Assembly: GCA_012295275.1 (NCBI GenBank)
Contig: CM022672.1
Span: forward strand, 30,999,527 to 31,029,526
Length of the DNA: 30,000 nucleotides
Source: Chrysomallon squamiferum
Lineage: Eukaryota; Mollusca; Gastropoda; Neomphalida; Peltospiridae
Direction of reading: 5' to 3'
In this document: one piece after another, positions 9,016 through 18,762 of the stretch
How positions within the stretch are numbered: position 1 is the stretch's first letter
Layout: each line of letters opens with the position of its first letter
Notes under the pieces: generated by a model
What the model was told of the DNA's origin: nothing
The model's input: only the letters and a program-made list of their open reading frames with translations
The model's database searches: none
Position numbers and translations under genes: made by a program

Positions 9016-10020
9016 CAGATTTGCACATGTTAAGATGTTGGATGTATCAGTAATAATACTGACAGATTTTACTATTTGAACAGTAGCATATTTTTATATA
9101 TTTGTTTTAAAAGTGTATGTCTGAATGCAGTTTAATATAATATACCTTTTTAAAAAGGGGGGTAAAATTCTGGGTATATAAATTATAATAAATTTTAATT
9201 TTGGACCTATGACACAACTTACATTATTATATTTATTATTTTAGTGTCTAAATAAATGCAACATAATGACCCTTTCAGAAAGTTTGTGCCTGTAAAGATG
9301 GTTGCTATATAAATTATAATATACATTTTGTTTTTTGATACTCATTAATTTTAATCTGTACCATAAACTCATATTTTTATATTTTTGTATTTTTCTGGTT
9401 AGCATCTGGTACTTAAAAACACATGTCAGAGTAAAAATGTAAAAAAAATTTCTGAAAGATACACATGTTAAGATAGTTGGCTGTATAAATTATTATACAT
9501 TATTAAATTTCAAACAGTAACGTAACTCATATTTTATTTTTATATATTTTTATTTTTTTTTAATTATTCTTGTTAGCAGCTGGCATCTTAAACCTCTATG
9601 TTAGAATAAAATGTAAAATAATCCACTTTTCTTAAAGATGGTCAAAATCAATGGTATATAAATTATAATATTTTTTTTTTTTTTTTTAACTCTTTAATTT
9701 AAAATTGTAAAAAAATACCCACACTTTTATATTTGAATAAAATATAATTTACCCTTCAGAAAATATACATGTCAAAATGGCTGATGTATAAATTGTAATA
9801 AATTTTCACACTTTAATTTTAAACTGTAATAATTTATCCACATTTCTGTATTTGAATGTAATATAATTCACCCTTTTGAAAGATGCATGTGTTAAGATGA
9901 CAGTTGTATAAACTGTAATAAATTTTCACATTTTAATTTCAAACTGTAGTAGGGTTTTTTTCCTCATATTTTTGTTATTAATTTCTTTTATTATTCTGGG
10001 TAGCAGCTGGAAGTCAAAAG
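9016..10020. repeat. Degenerate tandem family, spacing about 120-175 bp
   Basis: The motif TATAAATTATAATA or a close variant occurs near 9174, 9305, 9480, 9653, 9784 and 9904. It is usually preceded by AAGATGG-like sequence and followed by a TTTTAATTT(C/T)AAACTGTAA-like segment. A second shared motif, (T/G)TAGCA(G/T)CTGG, occurs near 9400, 9574 and 10000. The copies are old and indel-rich. Confidence 0.65.
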
Positions 10021-10082
10021 TACATAAAATATAAAACATGATGTAAAATATAAAACATGACGTAAAATATAAAACATGATGT
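10021..10082. repeat. 20-bp tandem repeat, three copies
   Basis: TAAAATATAAAACATGATG-type units are repeated three times, with one C/T difference (ATGACG versus ATGATG). Confidence 0.85.
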
Positions 10083-10330
10083 TCAGTTTTGAAAAACGGC
10101 AATGTTTTTTTGTATGATATATAATTTTTACTGTTTCATTTCATAACTCATATTTCAGAGTGTTTTTCAGTGTATCATTAATCAAGTGTGTGTACACACA
10201 GAAATCTCTGCAATACACAGCAGTGTATTCATTTATCATCGCATGCTGTGTTTTCACTCTTCTGAAATACCAACATTAATCTTTTCTACCTGAAACATTT
10301 ATGATGACAACTAACGGGTCTTTTAAAGTA
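10083..10330. other. AT-rich intronic stretch, nothing recognised
   Basis: Moderately complex sequence without an open frame or repeat array that I can name. Confidence 0.5.
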
Positions 10331-10336
10331 ATTTTC

Positions 10337-10388
<52 letters not shown>

Positions 10389-10620
10389 AATAATCCAAAT
10401 GATTAATGTCAGTGGTGGAAATGTTAATTTATATGTTGTTTTGTTGTTGTTTTTTTTTTTTTTATTATTTATTATAATTTTAATATTTAATTTTTTTTTT
10501 TTTTTTTTAAAGTTAGAAAGTTTATGTATGCGTCTGATTTCAATGTATTTTGTTAATTTATATGTTTATTTCTATTTTTATTATTTATTATAATTTTTTA
10601 ACTTTAATTGTCTGTTTTCA
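10331..10620. repeat. (TTTTC)n, poly(T)28 and T-rich filler
   Basis: Four TTTTC units lead into a T28 run (10357-10384). T-rich sequence with further T runs near 10449 and 10493 follows. The + frame at 10399-10593 is Phe/Leu-rich from the T runs and is rejected. Confidence 0.85.
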
Positions 10621-10629
10621 GTATAGTAT

Positions 10630-10745
10630 CACATATGTTTCTGTAATGTCAAATATAAGTATGTATCACATGTAAGTCTGTATCACATATAAGTCTGTTT
10701 TCAGTGTAGTATCACATATAAGTGTATATCACATATAAGTATGTT
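10630..10745. repeat. Short tandem repeat around TATCACATATAAGT
   Basis: TATCACAT(A/G)TAAGT recurs at least four times with variable spacers, two of which contain GTCTGTTTTCAGT. Confidence 0.8.
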
Positions 10746-10898
10746 GGTATTATGAGGTATTTCTCACCTGTGTTACAGACTGTGCACTGTGAACAATGCC
10801 AGATATTTCCCACATACCATGACCTTCCACCCTCACATACCATTCATATATACCTCCTTAGTGTTATATCTGTACACATATATAGTTATCTCACAGTT

Positions 10899-10899
10899 T

Positions 10900-10963
<64 letters not shown>
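10899..10963. repeat. (TA)n-(GA)n compound microsatellite
   Basis: A TATATATA run passes directly into a pure GA tract of about 45 bp. Confidence 0.95.
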
Positions 10964-10966
<3 letters not shown>

Positions 10967-11212
10967 TAATAAAGATAAATTTCATACTTTTATGACTTTA
11001 TCAATGCAAATCCAAAATTAATTGTTTTCATTTTCTCTTTCACTTAAATACAGTAACAAGTTGTTTAGTACTTAAAGTAAACTGCTTCTTTTCACTGAAA
11101 GCTTTTAATTCATTTCGTATCCAGGACTAAGTTGTTAGTGAAAGATAAATATTACTTTCTTTCAGTAAGACATGAGCAGTATCATTGTTTCAGAAATACT
11201 GTGCAATCAATC

Positions 11213-11360
11213 AAGTGCATGATACATATGTGTCTGTCTGTATGTGTGTGTGTGTGTAAAACAGAAATTCATAAAAATGAAGTGCATGATGCATAGGCCT
11301 GTGTGTGTGTGTGTGTGTGTGTGTGTTTGTGTGTAAAACAGAAATTCATAAAAACCAATA
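11213..11360. repeat. Tandem duplication carrying (GT)n
   Basis: AAGTGCATGAT...(GT)n...AAAACAGAAATTCATAAAAA occurs twice (GTGCAT near 11215 and 11282). The GT tract is short in the first copy and longer in the second. The (GT)n within the unit has expanded after duplication. Confidence 0.85.
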
Positions 11361-11398
11361 CTCAACTCTGTCATAATACTCCACTGGTAATTCATGAG

Positions 11399-11441
<43 letters not shown>
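11399..11441. repeat. Poly(A) run, about 43 bp
   Basis: An uninterrupted A run, the longest homopolymer in the window. There is no flanking target-site duplication or retrogene body to suggest a retrotransposed mRNA. Confidence 0.95.
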
Positions 11442-11444
<3 letters not shown>

Positions 11445-11521
11445 GTATTAGATAGGTATTTTTTTATATTTTATTTTTCTCACAAATGGTATGACTGCAT
11501 TAAATGTTTTTTTATTTCATT

Positions 11522-11628
11522 CCCATTGATACTACATACCCCATTGATACTACATACCCATTGATACTACATCCCCATTGATACTACATCCCCATTGATA
11601 CTACATCCCCATTGATACTACATACCCA
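11522..11628. repeat. Minisatellite, 17-18 bp unit, six copies
   Basis: CCCATTGATACTACATAC and the shorter CCCATTGATACTACATC alternate through six near-identical copies. Confidence 0.95.
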
Positions 11629-11629
11629 G

Positions 11630-11850
11630 TAGCAGCAGGTTTTGTTCACTGTGTTCACTGCACAGATGTCAAGCAGCTACTTGAGATGACGAATCTCTCT
11701 CACCTCGCTTCTTTGATGTGGCATTCAAGCCAGTTGCCTTCTCAGCAAATAAATCACCAGCGTCTTTTTACATACTGATGTTTTCTAATAATTGCAGCTG
11801 AGCTAAAACTCGATTAAAGCTGATGTTTAACTAACTGTCTTAAAAATTTA
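11630..11850. other. Complex intronic island (candidate regulatory element)
   Basis: Non-repetitive sequence after the minisatellite. It includes ATTGCAGCTGAGCTAAAACT near 11792, which holds an E-box CAGCTG, and a few CpGs. An open + frame without a start Met runs to about 11772, but it lacks exon borders and any family resemblance. Confidence 0.3.
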
Positions 11851-11984
11851 GTGTCTTTGAGATAAAAAAATTTCCACTGCACAACTGTTAGTTTTATACT
11901 GTGCCTCAGGGACATGAAGGAATGATAATGAATATGATGATAACAGAATTTCAGTATTTTTCATTAATATAATTTTTTTTTTTA

Positions 11985-12040
11985 AGCTCTCTCTCTTTCT
12001 TTCAGAGCCTATCTGTCAATCAACTTGTATTTTTAAAAAA

Positions 12041-12074
<34 letters not shown>

Positions 12075-12360
12075 CTATATATATATAGATACAGAAAATA
12101 TAGAAAGTGTATGTATAGATAGATACATAGATAGATACATAGATAGAAAGACAGATAGATAGACAGATACAGCAGATAGAGAAAGCATATATATACACAC
12201 ACACATACACACTTTCTATAACTTTAAAAAAAGTTAAAAAGTTAAAAAACCTTTCTCTCTCTCTGTCTGTACTATATATATATCTAAACATACACGTTTT
12301 CTATAACTTTTAAATAATAAAAACATTTCTCTCTCTCTATATATATATATGTACTATATG
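11985..12360. repeat. Compound (CT)n, (TA)n and GATA-type array with duplicated segment
   Basis: CT tracts lie near 12040-12075, followed by TATATATA and TAGATAGATACA repeats (12110-12180). A segment with CACTTTCTATAACTTT, CTCTCTCT and TATATATA then occurs twice, near 12210 and 12298. Minus open frames across this encode Tyr/Ile/Cys and Arg-Glu repeats and are rejected. Confidence 0.85.
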
Positions 12361-12369
12361 TACACACTA

Positions 12370-12612
12370 TATACTTTCTATATCCTTTCACCAGCCATTA
12401 TTTAACTCACAGCTTCTCTGCTCTGATAGCAGAGAGGCAATTTGAGCGTGGCCGATTGAACAAGACAACACTGGCGAGTCTTTGTCGGTTCTAACAGTAC
12501 GGTAATAACAGGTTAAAAGCCGTGTTTACATGCTACATCATGCTTCAGTCACTTCCATGTAAAGAGGGAGCAGTGCTTCACTTCATTCCTTCGCTGCGCC
12601 TTTTATTTCACC
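12370..12612. other. Complex CpG-retaining island with hairpin (candidate regulatory element)
   Basis: Mixed-composition DNA with about eight CpGs in 12421-12600, against almost none nearby. It contains an 11-bp stem with one T-G mismatch and a 5-nt loop (12412-12422 with 12428-12438). It also has TTTGTCGG and AACAAGACAACA sequences near 12481 and 12459. No coding frame was recognised. Confidence 0.4.
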
Positions 12613-12639
12613 ACTTTTCATCCTTTTACACAAAAATAT

Positions 12640-13000
12640 ACCTTTTTCTTTTTTTTTTTTTTCCTTTTTTTTATATGTATATATTTTTTATTTATTTTTG
12701 GGTGTGTTTTTGTAATGGTGGCTACTGTGGATTCAATTTTTTTTATTTAATTTATTTATTTTTTATTTTTTTTATTATGGAGAATTCAGTGGAGTTGAGT
12801 AATACTTTGAGTATTGTGCGTTTTGTTAAAGATATTTGAAGTTGTTATATTTATATTTATATTATATTTATATTAATATTATATTTTATATTTATATTAA
12901 TATTATATTTATATTACATTTATATTACATTTATATTATATTATATTATATTATATTATATTATATTATATTACATTACAATTACAGTTATTATATTGTA
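12640..13000. repeat. Poly(T)-rich filler, then (TATTA/TTATA)n AT repeat
   Basis: T runs and TTTATTTATTTTT lie from 12645 to 12775. From about 12845 to 12990 an ATATTTATATTATATT-type AT-only repeat follows, simplifying to (TATAT)n. The + frame at 12522-12839 is Phe-rich over the T runs and is rejected. Confidence 0.85.
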
Positions 13001-13109
13001 TTATAATACTTTAACATTATTTTTGTAATGACACTTCTTGAACAAAACACAGATTAAACAGGATCAAGTAATAAATTTTTAATCTCACATTTTTATCAAC
13101 AATATCTCT

Positions 13110-13400
13110 AAGATTATTACATGCCATCCAAAATCCCTGGAAACTGTTTAGCACCCTCTACTGGATTAATCTCCATGGCGATTAACCCATTCTGGTTAGA
13201 TCCCAGATCTTTCCCCATCTTCCAACAGGGAAACTGCAACATCTGTCAGAACGGATTTTGCCCACTGACAGAATTACAATGTATCTGTTTGTTTGCTTAC
13301 ATCACAGCCTGGTTGTCTTGAGAACTGCATTGTATCTGTTTGTTTGCTTATATCAGAGCCTGGTTGCCTTGAGAACTGGTTACCTAACACACAAATTGAC
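13110..13400. other. Complex intronic island with paired-type homeobox sites
   Basis: Non-repetitive sequence containing GGATTAATCTCC (GGATTA and TAATCT cores, Otx/bicoid-like) near 13162, and ATGGCGATTAACCC near 13174. The right part holds a 51-bp duplication, annotated separately. Open + frames of about 65 codons match no family. Confidence 0.35.
13280..13380. repeat. 51-bp tandem duplication
   Basis: TGTATCTGTTTGTTTGCTTA starts at 13280 and again at 13331. Both copies continue into CAGAGCCTGGTTG-like and CTTGAGAACTG sequence with only a few differences. Confidence 0.92.
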
Positions 13401-14065
13401 GGTTTCCTCTTGTGGAGGGATGGTGGTGGTGGTGGGGGGAAACAGAGTCATATGAAGTGCAAGAAAGTGATTTTTAGGGTCATTGGTTTATGGGTAGCGA
13501 GAAGTGTATAATTAACAGCTTAGAGTTGGTCACCCAGTGTGAAGGATTTTTATTTTTTATTTTTTTTTATTGTCCTCTGTGTGTCCAGTGCAAAACTCTT
13601 TCAGTTTTAAGTGTCTGTCTATCTGTCCACTTCAAGTTTTTTTTTTTTTTTTTTTATTATTATTTTTTTTTTTCCTCAAGATAACATTTGTGATATTGCT
13701 ACAATCACTGTTGTGCAGATAGAAGGAAGGATGTATGGATGGAAATAAATGTGTATGTGTGGAATTGCCTTGCATTGGTTCACTTGTTTGTTCATTCATC
13801 TATCCATCTATCTATCAATCTTCACTGGATAATGATTTCTGTTGAGAAATGGCTTGTCTGCTTTTTTCCCCTTTCTTTTCTTATGATTTTTAAGAAAAGA
13901 AAAGAAAAGAAAAAAAGTGGGAAAATGAAGGTTATTTAGAGTATTTACACAAGATGGTTATAAAAAAAGTATCTGCTGGTTTTAATGAATTTTCAGTTTG
14001 AGCTGAACTAAGTAAATAAATATGTAATGATTGCTAAACAGTTTCAGTTATGAGAAAACCAAATA
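13401..14065. other. T-rich intronic stretch, nothing recognised
   Basis: Includes a G-rich patch (GGTGGTGGTGGTGGGGGG near 13421), T runs near 13639-13675, and imperfect (ATCT)n near 13798. No exon was recognised. Confidence 0.55.
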
Positions 14066-14074
14066 GTAAAAATA

Positions 14075-14475
14075 AAAACAACAAGAACAGCTACAACAAC
14101 AGCAACAACAACAGCTGCAATAATAATAATAATAATAGTAACAACAACCACAATAACAACAACAACAACAACAACAGCAACAACAATAATAACAATAACA
14201 AGTAAATATACAGTATAGCATTATAAGTTATTATTCATGATACCTTTATTGGTACACATCTTTTACAGGATTGCTTTTACAGGACTGACACAACAACAGC
14301 AACAACAACAACAACAACAACAACAGCAACAACAACAACTATAATAATAATAATAAAAAATAAATAAATATGCAGTATAGCATTTTAAATTATTATGCAT
14401 GAAACCTTTATTGGAACAAGAACTGACACAACAGCAGCAACAACAACAGCAACAACAACAACAACAACATCATCA
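14075..14475. repeat. (CAA)n/(CAG)n arrays with 162-bp duplicated segment
   Basis: Three CAACAACAGCAACAAC blocks (about 14090-14200, 14287-14340 and 14425-14470) are separated by related spacers. The spacers carry CAGTATAGCATT at 14211 and 14373, each followed by ACCTTTATTGG(T/A)AC. The CAA frame would encode poly-Asn/Gln/Thr, but there is no splice context or flanking coding sequence. Confidence 0.9.
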
Positions 14476-14504
14476 TATTAAAAAGCAAAAACTGAATGTT
14501 TCAA

Positions 14505-14935
14505 CATTGAAGGTGACCACTGTGTGAGATCCTGTGATTAAACAGAAATACGACTCAACCTCTCACTTTGTGTTTTATTGCTGGAAGACTTTAAAACTGG
14601 CTCCTCGGTTCCAGCCAGCCAGCGCAGGATCACCACAAAGCGAAAACAAGGCCTGGGAGCTGAGAGGCTATTTTCTAATAACATTTTTATGTACATCAGC
14701 AACCTCCTCTGTGTCTGTGTGATATTTCATTGCTTCATCTCTGTAAAGAGTTGTAATTGGCGCAGATGATTTCCATTTGTTGTTATTGATCCCGAGGGAA
14801 TTTCATCCACAGAAACTGAACTGCAGAGGCCTGTTATTTTTTTTTTGTCCAGTGGAATCCGAGCTATTTCAGATTTTTTCCCTGTGTCCCTCAGGTGGGT
14901 TGGACAATTTCAGCAGAACAGTTTTAGACGAAAAT
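14505..14935. other. Longest complex intronic island (candidate conserved noncoding element)
   Basis: About 430 bp without simple repeats apart from one short T run near 14840. It keeps CpGs (CTCGGTT, AGCGCAGG, TTGGCGCAG, TCCCGAGGG, TCCGAGC). It includes TTGTAATTGGCGCAGATGAT near 14751 (a TAATTG homeodomain-type core next to an E-box-like CAGATG) and CCATTTGTTGTTATTGAT near 14773 (a Sox-like ATTGTT/TTATTG context). Two short + frames match no family. Regulatory role is inferred. Confidence 0.4.
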
Positions 14936-15235
14936 GAAAAACACTCACTCTCATGATAATGATGATGATGTTGATGCTTTTTGATTTTAATTTTATTTTT
15001 TATTTTTTTTTTCTGTTGATGGTTGATTGAGAAAGTGTCTTTCTTCATTTCTTTTATTTCTTTTTGCTTGATTTTTTTTTGTTAATGCATCTTAATGCTG
15101 TGATCGGTATTTAATTTTGAAATTAAGTCTGTTTTACTGCTAGTTTAAGAAGAAGTATGGATTTGGTGGATGGTGTCATTGGTTGTGGAGTTAATGAAAA
15201 AACAGTCAAAGAGGGAAAAGTTTCATGATTTAAGG
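14936..15235. other. T-rich intronic stretch, nothing recognised
   Basis: (GAT)n remnants near 14957, T runs near 15003-15011 and 15071-15081. No gene or ordered repeat. Confidence 0.55.
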
Positions 15236-15239
15236 AGCT

Positions 15240-15665
15240 GAGTTAACACAGATAGAATAGACACCTGTACACAGACACACAAAGAAACACAAACACACAT
15301 ACACAAACAAACACACATACACACACAGACACACATAGACATACCTGTACACAGACAGAGAGAAACACACACACACACACACACAGAAACACACACAAAA
15401 ACACACAGAGAAATACACACACACATACACAAAAACATATATAATCAAATACACACAGAAACACACTGCTGATACAAATACATACACTCATGTCCATTCA
15501 GAAACATACAGAAAGATATATATATATATATATATATACACTCATGTACACCCATACAGATATATACAGAAACAAATACATACTCATGCACACACATACC
15601 TAACACAACACACACAAACACAAAAACACACACACACACCCACACACACACACACACACACATTA
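15240..15665. repeat. Long (CA)n-type array with interruptions
   Basis: A 425-bp CA-rich tract made of ACACAGACACACA, ACACAAACACA and ACATACACA variants, with a (TA)n block near 15518-15538 and a pure CA end at 15627-15662. Segment CATACCTGTACACAGACAGA near 15340 echoes ACACCTGTACACAGACACAC near 15260. Minus frames rich in Cys and Val are repeat translations. Confidence 0.95.
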
Positions 15666-15990
15666 ACTCCACTATTTCCTATCGCAGACTGTGGTTTTGT
15701 AACTAACAAGGTTATCAAATGCCGAGGCATGTTTTTTTTTTTCCCAGCTCTTTTGAAAAATACACCTAAAAGATTAGCCATTATATGAATCAGTAGATTT
15801 TCTATCTGTCTGTCTGTCTGTCTGTGTGTTGCCATATAACTGTAGAAATATGTCAAATAAAACATTTTTCTTTTTTGATTTTTTTTATATACTTCTCTGA
15901 TGTTTTATTAACAACAGACATGCTTAGGCATAAAGATATGTACACATCCATACATACAGTTATCACAGAGACAACCATAACAAAAATGAA

Positions 15991-16150
15991 GTGAAAGAAA
16001 TAAAGAAATATATACACAAACATAAACAACATAAAGACACATACATATATATATATATACACACACACACACATACACACACACAGATGCATACAGACAC
16101 ACATACAGACACACACATACACACATGCATACAGACACACAGACACAAGG
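15991..16150. repeat. (CA)n/(TA)n/(CAGA)n compound microsatellite
   Basis: ATATATATACACACACACAC with ACATACAGACACACA variants. Open frames on both strands here are repeat translations. Confidence 0.95.
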
Positions 16151-16429
16151 CACAAACTTCTCTGCCTTATTGAATATAAAATAAAACTACCAGTATTATG
16201 ATACAACATAATGGACTGAGATAAGACTTCTGTGCAGAAATTTCATCATTTCACCAGATAAATAAGTCGTAAACAAGTCTGAGTGGTCAGAGAAAAAAAA
16301 AATTAAAAAATCTTTCATCTTTTTTGTTTTCATTTTGTTTTATCTGTGATAATGGAGGAAACCTGAACATGACAGAAATGGGGAAGATGGTATAAAGATA
16401 TCCGCTTCGTAATGAAGTTTTGTAAATTT

Positions 16430-16600
16430 ATCTTGAATGATGGTCAAATTATGGCCAACTGGACAGTGATTAGGTTTATAATGGCTCCGTGGACGCGATG
16501 CTGTGGTTGCCATTTGCGGAGATAGCAGGAGAGTGTGCCGATGTTAACGCTGTAGTTAAACTGCGTTAGGAAAATGACGTCGTTGTTTCAGATCTGATAA
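16430..16600. other. Complex CpG-retaining island (candidate regulatory element)
   Basis: Nine CpGs lie between 16487 and 16582. The island contains GTTAAC near 16544, TGACGTCG near 16576 (CRE-like) and GGTTGCCATTTGCGGAGATA near 16505. It is not repetitive and not evidently coding. Confidence 0.4.
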
Positions 16601-16834
16601 AAATAGTGTATTAAGAATTAAAAATGAAAAAAGTGAAAAATAAAAATGTCTGATCTGAGATAGCAGTTTTATGGGCGAGACTGATCTTGTGAAATGGTTG
16701 AAATGCATTTTTTAATCTTTTTTTCTTCTCTTGCTCGTTATTTTGCAAAAAGGAATATTTCTCATTATTAATATTTTTCTTTCTTTTTTCAGTTTGTATC
16801 ATTTGAATTTTAACTGCTAAACTTTCAGCATTTT

Positions 16835-17160
16835 TGAAAAAGCACACACAAACACACACAAGCACACACACAAGCACACACACAAACACACTCACAAACA
16901 AATTGACATATGTATTAGTATTAATATGTGTGTGTATATATATTTATTTACTGAAACATATACACCACACTCTTACACACACACACAAACACATATGTAT
17001 GTGTGTGTGTGTGTGTGTGTTACCTGAAAATATTGTTGTAATTATTATAACTTACATACAAATATATTTGTTTAAGAAACCCAGGCATGCTTTACACACA
17101 CACACAAGCACACACACACAAACAGACACACACAAACACACACACAAAATAAACAAACAT
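16835..17160. repeat. Alternating (CA)n and (GT)n tracts
   Basis: CA-rich from 16841 to about 16895, GT/TA near 16928-16940, CA near 16974-16992, GT near 16997-17020, and CA again at 17094-17150. Opposite-strand tracts in one transcript could pair. The 115-codon + frame is a His/Thr/Val repeat translation and is rejected. Confidence 0.93.
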
Positions 17161-17197
17161 TATTATCAGGACATTATATAAATTCATTATAAGTATA

Positions 17198-17315
17198 AGT
17201 GTCTGTGTGTGTGTGTGTCTGTGATCACTATCAATATATATATATATATATATAAACATACTTTATTTAACATAGGTAAATTTGTTTTTGTTCAAATGAT
17301 GCTGTTGAAACCCAG

Positions 17316-17352
<37 letters not shown>
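17198..17352. repeat. (GT)n, (TA)n and (CA)n tracts
   Basis: GT near 17200-17222, TATATATA near 17234-17253, and a pure CA tract at about 17316-17352. Confidence 0.95.
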
Positions 17353-17354
<2 letters not shown>

Positions 17355-17745
17355 CAGTTAGTTATTTTCACTGAACACTCCCCGATCTGAGCAAAACTCA
17401 GACTGTAACAGTACACTGCCGTTCATATTAAACTGGCTGAAACCGTAGAAAGGTCTCAATAAATAAAATATTTCCAACTGGATGTGAAAGAAAACTGACA
17501 GAATAAAACAGTTTCCAGTTGAAAACAATGAAAGCTGATCTGTGGCCCTTATCCTTCTCCACTCTTTATTCAGAAAGAGGCAGAGATTTGCTGTAAAAAT
17601 ATTACCCGGCTTTGGTGTCTTTTAACAATTGCAAAAAAAAAAAAAAATATCCAGCCACAAAGTGTTGGTTACTGAAAGCGTCTACTGTTTCAGCCATTAA
17701 TGTGGTGGAGTTAATCTCTGGTGTAAAATATCGTAGCTCACACAC
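17353..17745. other. Complex intronic island (candidate regulatory element)
   Basis: About 390 bp of mixed sequence, broken only by one A run near 17632-17647. It includes GCTGATCTGTGGCCCTTATC near 17533 (GATA-like CTTATC) and GTTTCAGCCATTAATGTGGT near 17687 (ATTAAT core). A few CpGs are kept. A 68-codon + frame begins before the A run and matches nothing known. Confidence 0.35.
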
Positions 17746-17985
17746 ACTCACTGAGATACTCAAACACTCCTATATAATACAGGTAAACACAGACACAAAG
17801 ACACAAATGGACAAATGAAACACACACACAGACATAAAGATACATATGCACACAAACAAACACATACACAGAAAAACAAAGACACACATGCAAACAAACA
17901 CACAGAGACTAAGACACACATGCACAAACAAACACACACACACAGACACAAAGACACACATGAAAAAAAACACATACACTCTTTC
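17746..17985. repeat. (CA)n-type array with AGACACAAAG variants
   Basis: Units of the form ACACACAGACACAAAGACAC and CACATGCA(C/A)AAACAAAC recur through the tract. Frames on both strands are repeat translations. Confidence 0.93.
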
Positions 17986-18121
17986 TAGTAGGTTTTTTTC
18001 TTTCAAGGGGGTCTTTTTTTCTTTCTGTGAAATTGTTGGGGATGTTAACCTATTTGAATTTAGCTTTGTTTTGTGTATTTAAAAAGTAAAATAATCAAAC
18101 TCAAAATTAAAAACTGCAATA

Positions 18122-18625
18122 TCAAAATGTTTGTGTTTTTGTGAATGTATTTGTTTACAAACACACACATATATAGTTATGTATATTTGTATGCATGTAG
18201 GTATGTCTGTATTTATATGTGAGTGTTTATATTATATATATAATATCTGTGTTTGTGTTTGTGTGTGTATGTATGTATGTATATATGTATGTATTTATAT
18301 ATGTTTGTGTGTATGTTTATGTGTGACTCTGTGTCTCAGTGTATGTATGTTTATGTGTATGTATATATATATTTCTGTGTGTGTGTGCATATGTGTGTGT
18401 CTGTGCGTGTATGTGTATGTGTATGTATGCATGTGTTTACATTTGTTTTTGTGTGAATGTGTTTCTCTGTGTGTTTATTTGTATATGTGTCCTGTATATG
18501 TATATGTATGTCTGTATCAGTGTTTATGTATGTGTGTATGTAGATGTGTGTGTATGTGTGTATGTATATGTGTATGTATGTGTGTATGTATATGTGTATG
18601 TATGTGGGTGTCTGTGTGTGTCAAA
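18122..18625. repeat. (GT)n/(GTAT)n array, about 500 bp
   Basis: GTGTGTATGTATGTATATATG-like composition throughout, including a regular GTGTGTATGTATATGTGTAT pattern near 18535-18610. The 179- and 132-codon + frames (Cys/Val/Tyr-rich) arise from this repeat and are not genes. Confidence 0.95.
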
Positions 18626-18629
18626 ATTA

Positions 18630-18760
18630 GTATTGTCATCAGCCTGGATGTTAGTAGTACAAGCGTGTAACATTCTACGTGTGAGTGCCGATGTTGATTC
18701 ACTCTCTCTGCAGGCCGCTGCTAATCTGCTGCTGTAGCTGTCTTCCCTTTCAAGTGGGAA
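18630..18760. other. Short complex island between two GT arrays
   Basis: Mixed sequence with several CpGs (AAGCGTGTAA, CTACGTGTG, GTGCCGATG). It contains CTCTCTCTGCAGGCCGCTGC near 18701, which resembles a splice acceptor, but the downstream frames give no recognisable exon and no donor before the minisatellite. Confidence 0.3.
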
Positions 18761-18762
18761 CA

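Noticed and set aside
11399-11441. A43 run as the tail of a processed retrogene or LINE
   Set aside because: No retrogene or reverse-transcriptase-like sequence upstream, and no target-site duplication found.
14075-14475. (CAA)n/(CAG)n blocks as a poly-glutamine coding segment
   Set aside because: No adjacent unique coding sequence, no splice borders, and stop codons in the spacers between the blocks.
15223-16209. Several minus-strand Cys/Val-rich frames of 60-118 codons
   Set aside because: These are (CA)n microsatellite translations and overlap one another in different frames.
18701-18735. CTCTCTCTGCAGGCCGCTGC as an exon acceptor
   Set aside because: One frame hits a stop quickly and the others run into the minisatellite with no donor or recognisable protein.
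18131-18737. 179- and 132-codon + frames rich in Cys, Val, Tyr and Met (resembling cysteine-rich secreted proteins)
   Set aside because: They are direct translations of (GT)n/(GTAT)n. Cys and Val come from TGT and GTG codons, with no ordered cysteine framework.
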